Below, piece by piece: positions 1 to 10,484 of a stretch of DNA of 33,350 nucleotides. Each line of letters opens with the position of its first letter. Position 1 is the stretch's first letter. Source of the DNA: Actinomycetes bacterium (GTDB taxonomy: Bacteria > Actinomycetota > Actinomycetes > Actinomycetales > Microbacteriaceae). A program made the position numbers and the translations under genes. The DNA lies in NCBI GenBank assembly GCA_021779075.1, contig JAJYBG010000008.1:1-33350 (forward strand), read 5' to 3'. The notes under the pieces are model-generated. The model was not told where the DNA came from. It did not search any database and worked only from the letters and a program-made list of their open reading frames with translations.

Positions 1-17
1 CCGATCTATGGTGTTTC

Positions 18-46
18 TTGACTCGTTCAGGAAAGGCTGCCACACT
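18..46 (+). promoter_or_regulatory. Candidate furA-katG promoter, leaderless
   Basis: A TTGACT hexamer (18-23) is followed after 17 bases by CACACT (41-46). The GTG at 53 lies six bases after the -10 box, so the predicted transcript would begin at or next to the start codon. A leaderless furA message is also known from mycobacterial furA-katG. The -10 box is weak, so this is inference from spacing. Confidence 0.5.
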
Positions 47-52
47 GGCGCC

Positions 53-2690
<2,638 letters not shown>

Positions 2691-2713
2691 CCGGAACGTG
2701 GGAGACTGACGCC

Positions 2714-2827
2714 ATGAACTTCGGAGCAATCGCCTGGGGCGGCATCATCCTGCTGGGCGTCGTCGACGGCGGCCTCGTCGTCGCTGCGCTCATCGCCATG
2801 TCGAAGAACTACCGCCAGGATCACTGA
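2714..2827 (+). CDS. Small 37-residue single-span membrane ORF behind katG
   Basis: ATG 2714 opens a 37-codon frame 23 bases after the katG stop. A GTGGGAG stretch about eight bases upstream could serve as ribosome binding site. The peptide has one hydrophobic span (about residues 8-29, glycine-, isoleucine-, leucine- and valine-rich) followed by a short basic tail SKNYRQDH, so an inner-membrane protein with the tail in the cytoplasm is plausible. I do not recognise a family. Co-transcription with furA-katG suggests a link with peroxide stress or haem, but this is only from position. The strong hairpin at 2857-2886 comes just after it. Confidence 0.5.
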   Translation: MNFGAIAWGGIILLGVVDGGLVVAALIAMSKNYRQDH

Positions 2828-2855
2828 GACCCCGTCGGCGACGCATCGTGCGTAA

Positions 2856-4343
<1,488 letters not shown>

Positions 4344-4351
4344 ATCTGTTG

Positions 4352-4376
4352 TCGCGCCCTTCCTTGTCGGGCGCGA
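4352..4376 (+). terminator. Hairpin between convergent argG and the next gene
   Basis: TCGCGCCC (4352-4359) and GGGCGCGA (4369-4376) form an 8-bp perfect stem with a nine-base loop, starting nine bases after the argG stop. There is no T-tract, as is common in such GC-rich genomes. It could serve both converging transcripts. Confidence 0.5.
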
Positions 4377-4447
4377 GTCGTCACCCGGCGCGGCGGACAG
4401 GCCACCGCGCCGCTGCGGCTGGGTGGGAGCGTCCGTGGTGTCGTCGT

Positions 4448-4891
4448 CTAGTGCCTGTTCGCCCGCTTCTTCGGCGGCAGGAACGACCTGCCGGTGACCG
4501 TTCTCGGGGTGATCTGCACGTAGTTGAGCTTCTCGCCCGGCGCCCAGGTGGGAAGCTCGAGCACGCCCGAGGCGACGATGTCGCTGTCGGCGGCGAGCCG
4601 TACGGCTTCCCCGTGCACGATGACGCTCCAGAAACTGCCGGGATCGCCGAGGGTGGCGTGCTCGTGGCCGTCGATCTCGAAGGCGACCGCGTGGTTGGCG
4701 CTCAGTGCCATGAGCTTGGTTCCGGGCGCGCTGGCGAGCATGATGGTGCGCTCGTGGGCGAGGTAGTTGACGGGGAAGATCTCTACCCCGTCGCCGTAGC
4801 TCAGTGCGAGGCGGCCGAGATGCTGCGTGGCGAGCACCTGCCAGCACTCGTCGAGGGTCAATTCGCTGACCTCGCGCTCGTCGACGCTCAT
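4448..4891 (-). CDS. Pyridoxamine 5'-phosphate oxidase-like flavin-binding protein
   Basis: This 147-residue protein resembles the small FMN (or F420)-binding split-barrel proteins of the pyridoxamine-phosphate-oxidase-like superfamily. Supporting features are the opening CWQVLATQHLGRLAL, the strand pattern around VEIFPVNYLAHERTIMLAS, and the later GSFWSVIVHGEAVRL strand. True PNPOx is longer, so vitamin B6 synthesis is unlikely; the substrate is unknown. GGAGG sits about seven bases before ATG 4891. The gene is divergent from the mmsA-type gene, with a long palindrome between them. The C-terminus (PPKKRANRH) is basic. Confidence 0.75.
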   Translation of the reverse strand: MSVDEREVSELTLDECWQVLATQHLGRLALSYGDGVEIFPVNYLAHERTIMLASAPGTKLMALSANHAVAFEIDGHEHATLGDPGSFWSVIVHGEAVRLAADSDIVASGVLELPTWAPGEKLNYVQITPRTVTGRSFLPPKKRANRH

Positions 4892-4997
4892 GCCACCTCC
4901 GTCGTCGGGTGTGCTGGATCGCCGCGCCGCGGGTGCTGCGGCGTCTCAGAGCGGTGATCAGTCCCCGAATAGATCGTAGGCGTGTCGCGGTTGCACG

Positions 4998-5025
4998 GAA
5001 TACCCGACGACGTGGTCGGGTATTC
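4998..5025. promoter_or_regulatory. 28-bp palindrome, candidate operator in a divergent promoter region
   Basis: GAATACCCGAC (4998-5008) and GTCGGGTATTC (5015-5025) are perfect inverted repeats of 11 bp around a six-base centre. The element lies upstream of the mmsA-type -35 region, and a minus-strand -10-like TACGAT (forward 4973-4978) would place the -35 of the left gene over its left arm. The symmetry and position fit binding of a dimeric regulator to control both genes. No regulator gene is adjacent. Confidence 0.6.
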
Positions 5026-5060
5026 GGGCCGGCCCGTTACTTCTGTTCCGGCGCAGTGGG

Positions 5061-5066
5061 AAGATT
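5061..5066 (+). promoter_or_regulatory. mmsA-type gene -10 box, leaderless
   Basis: AAGATT ends five bases before GTG 5072 and no ribosome binding site is present. A weak TTACTT at 5037-5042 could be the -35 (18-base spacer), just downstream of the palindrome. Confidence 0.45.
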
Positions 5067-5071
5067 GACCG

Positions 5072-6613
5072 GTGACCACCGAGACCACCGTCGCCCCCGC
5101 CAGCCAGCCCTCCGAAGCCGATCTGCCCGTCGTCCCGCACTGGATCGACGGGTCCACGTACCCGTCGAAGAGCGGCCGTACGGCTCCGGTGTACGACCCG
5201 GCGCTCGGCATCCAGACCAAGCGGGTCGCGCTCGCCGATGAGGCCGAGATCAACGCCGCGGTCGCGAGTGCCAAAGCCGCCTTTCCGGCCTGGCGCGACA
5301 CCTCGCTCGCCAGGCGGCAGTCGATCGTCTTCAAATTCCGCGAGCTGCTCGAGGCGAAGAAGGGCGAGCTCGCGGAGATCATCACGAGCGAGCACGGCAA
5401 GGTCCTCTCCGACGCCCTGGGCGAGATCACCCGCGGCCAGGAGGTCGTCGAATTCGCGACCGGCCTCGCCCACCACCTCAAGGGCGAGTACAGCGAGCAG
5501 GTCTCGACCGGCATCGACGTCTATTCCACCCGCCAGCCGCTCGGCGTCGTCGGGATCATCTCGCCCTTCAACTTCCCGGCGATGGTGCCGATGTGGTTCT
5601 TCCCCCTCGCGATCGCCGCGGGCAACACCGTGGTCGTCAAGCCGTCCGAGAAGGATCCGTCGTCGCAGATCTGGCTCGCCCGGCTCTGGAAGGAGGCGGG
5701 TCTGCCGGACGGCGTGTTCACCGTCCTCAACGGCGACAAGGTCGCCGTAGACGGCCTGCTGACGCATCCTGACATCGCCGCGATCTCGTTCGTCGGCTCG
5801 ACCCCGATCGCCCGCTACGTCTACGAGACGGGGACCGCTCACGGCAAGCGCGTGCAGGCCCTCGGCGGGGCAAAGAACCACATGCTCGTGCTGCCCGACG
5901 CCGACCTCGACCTCACCGCCGACAGCGCGATCAACGCTGGCTTCGGCTCGGCCGGCGAGCGCTGCATGGCGATCTCGGTGCTCGTCGCCGTCGAGCCCGT
6001 GGCCGATGTCCTCATCGAGAAGATCACGGAGCGGATGCGGACGCTGCGCACTGGCGACGGCCGACGGGGCTGCGACATGGGTCCTCTGGTGACCCGCGAG
6101 CACCGCGACAAGGTCGCGTCGTACATCGACGTCGCCGCGGCGGATGGCGCGAGCGTCGTCGTCGACGGGCGCTCGGTGAACCCCGATGGCGACCCCAACG
6201 GCTTCTGGCTCGGCCCGACGCTGCTCGACCGGGTTCCGACGACCTCGCGCGCCTACACCGAGGAGATCTTCGGACCGGTCCTCTCGGTCGTGCGGGTGTC
6301 GTCGTTCGACGAGGGCATCAACCTCATCAACAGTGGCGCGTTCGGCAACGGCACCGCGATCTTCACCAACGACGGCGGCGCCGCCCGGCGCTTCCAGAAG
6401 GAGGTGCAGGTCGGCATGATCGGCATCAACGTGCCGATCCCGGTGCCGGTGGCCACGTTCTCGTTCGGCGGCTGGAAGGCCTCGCTCTTCGGCGACACCA
6501 AGGCGCACGGTGCCGAAGGCGTGAAGTTCTTCACCCAGCTCAAGGCCATCACCTCGCGCTGGCTCGATCCCTCGCACGGCGGCATCAACCTGGGATTCCC
6601 CCAGAACAACTAG
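5072..6613 (+). CDS. mmsA: CoA-acylating methylmalonate-semialdehyde dehydrogenase
   Basis: This 513-residue member of the aldehyde dehydrogenase superfamily probably converts (methyl)malonate semialdehyde plus CoA and NAD+ to propionyl- or acetyl-CoA, the end step of valine, inositol or beta-alanine breakdown. Asn167 in SPFNFPA and nucleophile Cys298 in GSAGERCM are present. The general-base glutamate of ordinary aldehyde dehydrogenases is replaced by Asn in GGAKNHM, the mark of the CoA-dependent subfamily. The C-terminus (FFTQLKAITSRW) is also typical. No valine or inositol genes adjoin it, so the pathway cannot be fixed. GTG 5072 is supported by the -10 spacing; about the first 18 residues are variable. 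Confidence 0.92.
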   Translation: MTTETTVAPASQPSEADLPVVPHWIDGSTYPSKSGRTAPVYDPALGIQTKRVALADEAEINAAVASAKAAFPAWRDTSLARRQSIVFKFRELLEAKKGELAEIITSEHGKVLSDALGEITRGQEVVEFATGLAHHLKGEYSEQVSTGIDVYSTRQPLGVVGIISPFNFPAMVPMWFFPLAIAAGNTVVVKPSEKDPSSQIWLARLWKEAGLPDGVFTVLNGDKVAVDGLLTHPDIAAISFVGSTPIARYVYETGTAHGKRVQALGGAKNHMLVLPDADLDLTADSAINAGFGSAGERCMAISVLVAVEPVADVLIEKITERMRTLRTGDGRRGCDMGPLVTREHRDKVASYIDVAAADGASVVVDGRSVNPDGDPNGFWLGPTLLDRVPTTSRAYTEEIFGPVLSVVRVSSFDEGINLINSGAFGNGTAIFTNDGGAARRFQKEVQVGMIGINVPIPVPVATFSFGGWKASLFGDTKAHGAEGVKFFTQLKAITSRWLDPSHGGINLGFPQNN

Positions 6614-6731
6614 CCTCTGACCGTCCGGCTCGCCTCCGGCGGTGCGCTCGCGCCCGGCTGAGGGCGGTGTGCTGCGAGGACGACGCCTGTACCGACGAGG
6701 TGCTTATGGTCATGGCCTCGGCGACGCGTGC

Positions 6732-6808
6732 GTTCGGGCTGAGATCCGCGCGACCCGCCGAGACCGGGCACCCCATCACGGCGTGGCGCGCCGGATCTCA
6801 GCCCGAAC
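6732..6808. repeat. 77-base palindromic element, 17-bp perfect arms
   Basis: GTTCGGGCTGAGATCCG (6732-6748) is the exact reverse complement of 6792-6808. With C6791 bulged, 6749-6752 pairs with 6787-6790 for four further pairs. Within the loop, CGCCG (6756-6760) and CGGCG (6779-6783) can form an inner stem. This is far longer than a normal terminator stem and looks like a REP-like or small palindromic mobile repeat. Confidence 0.6.
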
Positions 6809-7010
6809 ACGTGCGCACCGGGAAACGTTCACCGGCTGCGCCCGTGACGGGGATGCCGTCCCGGCGCGGCGTTCCAGCTCGGCAGCATCCGGCAGCTGGT
6901 CGTGCAGGCGGCGATCCGTTCGAGTTCACTCCCTGGTTGCCGCTGACGCGCGCGGATGCCCGAGCACCAGCCGTCGCCCCTCCGCCGTGACTGGCGGCCT
7001 ACCGTGAGAC

Positions 7011-7071
7011 GCGAAGACCTCCGTTGGGATGAGTGAGTGTGGCCACCCGCATCCGCCACGGAGGTCTTCGC
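7011..7071. repeat. 61-base hairpin, 14-bp perfect arms
   Basis: GCGAAGACCTCCGT (7011-7024) and ACGGAGGTCTTCGC (7058-7071) are perfect reverse complements; GGATG (7027-7031) and CATCC (7050-7054) add an inner stem. It starts 37 bases beyond the stop of the minus-strand FMN reductase gene, so it could end that transcript. Its size suggests an interspersed repeat as an alternative. Confidence 0.55.
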
Positions 7072-7107
7072 CGACTCAGCCGTTCACGACCTCGTGGGGA
7101 ACTACAC

Positions 7108-7677
7108 CTAGGAGGTGACCCCCGTGCGCAGCGGCTTGAGCGCGTTCGCCCAGGCGATGACCTGGTCGAACAGGATCTCGAGCGCCGGCAGCTGGTAGTC
7201 GCCGGGCTTGAACACGCTGAAGTTCTCGAACTCGGTCATGAGCGAGAGCGTCAGTGTCTGGCGCACGCTGGCGAGCTGGAGCTCCGCCGCGACGAGGCGC
7301 AGGTTCTCGATGGCGCGTGCGCCGCCGACCGATCCGTAGCCGACGAATGCGACGGACTTGTTGTGCCACTCGTTGTGCAGGAAGTCGAGCGCGTTCTTGA
7401 GGACGCCCGAGGTGCTGTGGTTGTACTCGGGGGTGACGAAGATGTAGCCGTCGAACTCGTCGATCTTGGCCCCCCACTCCTTGGTGTGGTCATGCTGGTA
7501 CTGCCCCATCGATGCCGGCATGGGCTCGTCGAGGTGGGGCAGCGGGTAGTCGACGAGGTCGATGAGCTCGAACTCGGCGTCGGTGCGCTGCTTGGCGTGC
7601 TCGTAGACCCAGTCGGCGACCTGCTTGCCGTTGCGACCCGGGCGGGTGCTGCCGATGATGATGGCGATCTTCGTCAC
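7108..7677 (-). CDS. NAD(P)H-dependent FMN reductase / quinone reductase-like flavoprotein
   Basis: This is a 189-residue flavodoxin-fold reductase. GSTRPGRNG (residues 9-17) is the FMN phosphate-binding loop, TPEYNHSTSGVLKNALD is the second conserved flavin-binding stretch, and GYGSVGGARA is the third. Family members reduce FMN, quinones, azo dyes or chromate in the cytoplasm. GTG 7677 is preceded by AAGGAGC at good distance, so the longer upstream frame is not coding. The gene is divergent from an HxlR-type regulator with two palindromes between them, as in the YodB-azoreductase systems of Bacillus, which suggests a role against quinones or other electrophiles. The physiological substrate cannot be read from sequence. 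Confidence 0.88.
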   Translation of the reverse strand: MTKIAIIIGSTRPGRNGKQVADWVYEHAKQRTDAEFELIDLVDYPLPHLDEPMPASMGQYQHDHTKEWGAKIDEFDGYIFVTPEYNHSTSGVLKNALDFLHNEWHNKSVAFVGYGSVGGARAIENLRLVAAELQLASVRQTLTLSLMTEFENFSVFKPGDYQLPALEILFDQVIAWANALKPLRTGVTS

Positions 7678-7731
7678 TGATGCTCCTTGCGTATGCGTGA
7701 TATGCGGATGAGGGAATCGCTCCGGTTCTGC

Positions 7732-7759
7732 GCCGGTTACCCCTAGTGCGTAACGCCGG
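7732..7759. promoter_or_regulatory. Imperfect palindrome, candidate operator
   Basis: GCCGGTTAC (7732-7740) and GTAACGCCGG (7750-7759) are inverted repeats with one extra base in the right arm, around a nine-base centre. It lies about 55 bases upstream of the FMN reductase start and may overlap its promoter. Confidence 0.45.
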
Positions 7760-7789
7760 ACGGCGGCGAATAATCCCGATCCACCAGAC

Positions 7790-7803
7790 GCACTTTGAAG
7801 TGC
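7790..7803. promoter_or_regulatory. GCACTT-TG-AAGTGC palindrome, candidate HxlR operator
   Basis: A perfect 6+6 inverted repeat with a two-base centre sits where the -35 of the HxlR gene would be, given the -10-like TCGTAT (7821-7826) six bases before ATG 7833. An AGTGCGT half-site occurs at 7745-7751. Position fits autoregulation. Confidence 0.45.
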
Positions 7804-7832
7804 TTCACGAACACGAAGGGTCGTATCGCCAG

Positions 7833-8234
7833 ATGACGCTGGAACTGGATCTCTCGCCGGCGGACGCCGGCGCATCGCTCGCCGGCTGCGGCGACGCCGG
7901 CAGCACCCGGGCGCTCATCCGCGACATCCTCGTCCGAGTGAGCGACAAGTGGACGATCCTCGTCGTCCAGAACCTCGCCGCCGGGCCGATGCGCTTCACG
8001 GCCTTGCAGGGTGCCGTGAAGGGCATCTCCCATCGGATGCTGACCCGGACCCTGCGCGCCCTCGAGCGCGACGGCATGGTCACCCGAACCCCGTACGCGC
8101 AGGTTCCGCCGCGCGTGGACTACGCGCTCACGCCGTTGGGTGCGACGCTCATCGAGCCGGTGCAGGCCGTGGTCGACTGGGCGGAGCGCCACCAGGACGA
8201 GGTCGAGGCGAACCGCGCCGCCTTCGATGCGTAG
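7833..8234 (+). CDS. HxlR-family (DUF24) regulator with a single N-terminal cysteine
   Basis: This is a 133-residue winged-helix regulator. The block from about residue 25 (TRALIRDILVRVSDKWTILV) through GISHRMLTRTLRALERDGMV to YALTPLGATL is the HxlR/DUF24 core. Cys19, just before the first helix, is the only cysteine, at the place of the redox-sensing cysteine of YodB, CatR and HypR. The neighbour is a divergent flavin reductase, the usual target of such sensors. ATG 7833 is chosen because the frame above it crosses the promoter region and a TCGTAT box lies six bases upstream; GAAGGG at 7815-7820 is too far for a good ribosome binding site. The family is clear; the sensed compound is inferred. 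Confidence 0.87.
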   Translation: MTLELDLSPADAGASLAGCGDAGSTRALIRDILVRVSDKWTILVVQNLAAGPMRFTALQGAVKGISHRMLTRTLRALERDGMVTRTPYAQVPPRVDYALTPLGATLIEPVQAVVDWAERHQDEVEANRAAFDA

Positions 8235-8307
8235 GGTCCACCCGGGATGAGCGGCCCCGGCCCGCGTGAGCCGTGCTCTATCGCGCGAACCCGGCACCAG
8301 CGGATTC

Positions 8308-8850
8308 CTATCCGAGTCGCGACTGCTCGGTGAGCGCGTGCCACTGGCGGTTGTAGTAGACCAGCGGCGCGGCGGCGTCGGCAGGATCCGGCAGCTTCGC
8401 CTCGAGTGCGTGAACGGTGACGAGAATCGACTGCCCGGCGCGGGTGCGCTGCACGATCTCGCCGCGGATCCAGGCGTGTGCGGCGGGGAAGACGACCTCG
8501 CCGGTGGGCAGGCGCGTCCACTGCGTGGTGTCGGCGAAGCGGTCGACGCCGTGCGTCGCGCCGAGTTTGGCGAGTGGATACTGCTCCGCCTCGAGCAGGT
8601 GCACGACGACGGTCTTCGCCTGCTCGATGGTCGGCGTCGACGAGGACATGTCCGAGATCGAGAAGACGAGCAGCGGCGGCTCGGCGCTCACGGAGAACAC
8701 GCTCGTCGCCGTCATCGCGACCGGCCCGTCGCCGACATCGGCGGTGATGACGGCGACCCCGGCGGCGTGGTTGCGGAACGCGAGCTTGAAGTCGTCGGCA
8801 CTCAGGCCGGCGCCGAAATCTGCCCCGAGATTGGTGTCGACGGCGCTCAA
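8308..8850 (-). CDS. Flavin reductase-like FMN-binding protein
   Basis: This 180-residue protein of the flavin-reductase-like split-barrel family would reduce FMN with NAD(P)H and hand FMNH2 to partner monooxygenases. The N-terminal FKLAFRNHAAGVAVITADV, the TATSVFSVSAEPPLLVFSIS flavin-binding strand pair, and the late HAWIRGEIVQ strand are typical (SnaC/HpaC/DszD group). TTG 8850 is the proposed start: its TTGA overlaps the stop of the upstream AhpD-like gene by four bases. It is the last gene of the minus-strand island and would serve the three luciferase-like monooxygenases above it. Electron transfer to those enzymes is inferred from family and location. Confidence 0.85.
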   Translation of the reverse strand: MSAVDTNLGADFGAGLSADDFKLAFRNHAAGVAVITADVGDGPVAMTATSVFSVSAEPPLLVFSISDMSSSTPTIEQAKTVVVHLLEAEQYPLAKLGATHGVDRFADTTQWTRLPTGEVVFPAAHAWIRGEIVQRTRAGQSILVTVHALEAKLPDPADAAAPLVYYNRQWHALTEQSRLG

Positions 8851-9194
8851 TGCTGGTGCGCCTCGGGTGCGCCCTCGTAGAGCTTGAAGGCGAGGCGGCC
8901 GTGCGTGTACGCGGCGCCGGCGCGCAGGGCGGTCGCGACCCAGGCGATCTCGGCGATCTCGTTCTCGTTCGCCCCGGCCTTCTTCGCGGCGGCGGTGTGG
9001 CCCTCGATGCAGTACGGGCACTGGGTGGTGAGGGCGACGGCGATCGCGGCGAGCTCGCGGTACTTCACCGGGATCTCGCGCCCCTCCTGGAAGATCGCGG
9101 TGTTGAAGTCGCCCCACACCTTCAGGATGTCGGGGGTGTTGTCCCTGTAGACGTGCGTGAACTTCTTGTCGTCGGTGTCGAAGTAGTCGGCCAT
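8847..9194 (-). CDS. AhpD/carboxymuconolactone decarboxylase-like CxxC protein
   Basis: This 115-residue protein has the AhpD/CMD core: REIPVKYRELAAIAVALTTQ followed by CPYCIEGH, giving the redox pair Cys59/Cys62 and His66. Such proteins form small all-helical oligomers and act as peroxidases or disulfide carriers, although many have no known substrate. ATG 9194 has GAAAGG about nine bases upstream. It overlaps the flavin reductase start by four bases and lies next to an ATP-grasp remnant. CMD-like proteins recur beside LLM monooxygenase/ABC importer clusters, which supports a role in this island, possibly handling a thiol or peroxide by-product; that role is inference. Confidence 0.85.
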   Translation of the reverse strand: MADYFDTDDKKFTHVYRDNTPDILKVWGDFNTAIFQEGREIPVKYRELAAIAVALTTQCPYCIEGHTAAAKKAGANENEIAEIAWVATALRAGAAYTHGRLAFKLYEGAPEAHQH

Positions 9195-9204
9195 CTGATG
9201 CCTT

Positions 9205-9429
9205 TCAGTCGGTTGTTCCACCGTATGCCTGCGCGTGCGCGAGCCGCCCTCGGAGGTTCCGGGCGACGAGCCGAGCAGCGGGCACGCCGGCGGCTGCCTC
9301 GATCAGCGCGTTGTAGTCGGTGTTGGTGTTGACGTCGTGGACGACCCGGCGGCCTCCCACGGTGTCGAGAAACTCGATTCCGGCCACGGCGATTCCCATG
9401 TCGACGAGAACGGCTTCGAGCCGGCGCAC
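9205..9429 (-). pseudogene. C-terminal fragment of an ATP-grasp (RimK-like) ligase
   Basis: The 74 codons read like the end of an ATP-grasp enzyme: GIEFLDTVGGRRVVHDVNTN is the Glu/Asp-x-Asn metal-binding strand, followed by a closing helix (TDYNALIEAAAG...). The ATP-binding central domain and N-terminal domain are absent: the monooxygenase gene ends only 14 bases upstream of the GTG at 9429, and the frame above continues through that gene's end without a start. No ribosome binding site is seen. I read it as the remnant of a full-length ligase once encoded in this operon, truncated by deletion. A stand-alone 74-residue peptide is possible but cannot fold as an ATP-grasp enzyme. Confidence 0.65.
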
Positions 9430-9443
9430 AATCGGATCGGCCG

Positions 9444-10484
9444 CTACCGACCCCGCACGGGCGAGCGCCGGCCGAGGCCGGGGGCGACGTGCTCGGCGAC
9501 GGCGGCGAACACGTGCTTCTTCTGGGCCGTCGAGAGCTCGCTGATCGGAGTGAGGAGCAGCTCGTCGGCGAGGGCCAGCGCCGGGTCGGCTGCGAGCTCG
9601 TCGACGATCCGCGCGGGCTCACCGGAGTAGAGCGGGGTCGATAGCCCGTCGAAGCCGGAGCCGTCGGTGTAATGGCCGGTGGCGTCGACGAGGGAGGCGT
9701 AGTAGGCGGCGTGCCCGCCAAAGGCGGACTCGTCGTCGGCGTCGACGATGGGCAGGATGGAGCGGCTGATGGCGACGCGCGAGACGCGGCCCGGGTGGTG
9801 CGCGGCGAACTCGGCGCGGTACGCCGCGACGATCTCGGCCTGCTGGTGGCCGAGCGAGGCGTGGCCGGTGTCGCTGCCGATCGTGGAGAGCACGAGGTGC
9901 AGGCCGCGGCGGGCGGCATCCAGTGCGCTCTCGATGCTGCCCGCCCCGTACCAGAGGCGCTCGGTGAGGCCCGGCGCGTAGGGGAGGGCGACGTCGTCGC
10001 CGGAGTGCGCGCGCACCGGGCCGCCGGGCAGGTGCTCATCGCCGGTGCGGTTGCTGGTCTCCTCCGCGGCCTCGGCGGCGCCCGCCAGCGCCGCCTGGAT
10101 CTCGTCGAGCCGCTGCCGGGTGATCGCGCGCTTCGCTGCCGGGTCGTTTCCGTCGGGGATGCCGGAGCTCAGCCCGAGTTCGAGGCGCCCGTCGGCGAGC
10201 AGGTCGGTCGTCGCCGCGGCCTCGGCGAAGCGCAGCGGGTGCTCGAAGCCCACTGGGATGACCGCGGTCGCCAGCCGGATCCGTGTCGTGCGCTGCGCCA
10301 CCGCGGCGAAGAACGGGAACGGGCTGGTGAGTGTCTGCACGCCGTGGTGCACGCGCACCCAGCCCGAATCGAAGCCGATCGACTCGGCGTGCTCGTACAG
10401 TTCGATTCCGTCGCGCAGCGACCGCGCGGCGTCCGCGTGCCTCGTGTAGTTGAGGAAGACGAGGAATCCGAGGTCGAAGCTCAT
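9444..10484 (-). CDS. Luciferase-like (LLM) flavin-dependent monooxygenase, 346 aa
   Basis: This is an F420/FMN-type TIM-barrel oxidoreductase of the bacterial luciferase superfamily. Typical segments are AESIGFDSGWVRVHHG, FFAAVAQRTTRIRLATAVIP, and DGRLELGLSSG. The insertion between residues about 120 and 170 is acidic and low in conservation. Its N-terminal half is clearly related to the 330-residue LLM encoded at 12621-13613, so the two are probably paralogues. ATG 10484 overlaps the DUF1684 stop by four bases and AAGGAGAG lies about ten bases upstream. With a flavin reductase in the same unit it is probably FMNH2-dependent. Substrate unknown; organosulfur oxidation is inferred from the island. 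Confidence 0.88.
   Translation of the reverse strand: MSFDLGFLVFLNYTRHADAARSLRDGIELYEHAESIGFDSGWVRVHHGVQTLTSPFPFFAAVAQRTTRIRLATAVIPVGFEHPLRFAEAAATTDLLADGRLELGLSSGIPDGNDPAAKRAITRQRLDEIQAALAGAAEAAEETSNRTGDEHLPGGPVRAHSGDDVALPYAPGLTERLWYGAGSIESALDAARRGLHLVLSTIGSDTGHASLGHQQAEIVAAYRAEFAAHHPGRVSRVAISRSILPIVDADDESAFGGHAAYYASLVDATGHYTDGSGFDGLSTPLYSGEPARIVDELAADPALALADELLLTPISELSTAQKKHVFAAVAEHVAPGLGRRSPVRGR

Larger units (their letters stand above)
6614..7107. other. Non-coding convergent intergenic region with two long hairpins
   Basis: Nearly 500 bases separate the ends of mmsA and the FMN reductase gene. I find no credible gene: the open frames here have arginine/proline-rich compositions typical of GC shadow, and one runs through the left hairpin. 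The region contains two strong inverted repeats, described separately (6732-6808 and 7011-7071). Confidence 0.6.

Noticed and set aside
6667-6990. 107-codon frame in the gap after mmsA
   Set aside because: It runs through the 77-base palindrome, has no ribosome binding site, and the peptide is proline/arginine/alanine-rich without recognisable motifs.
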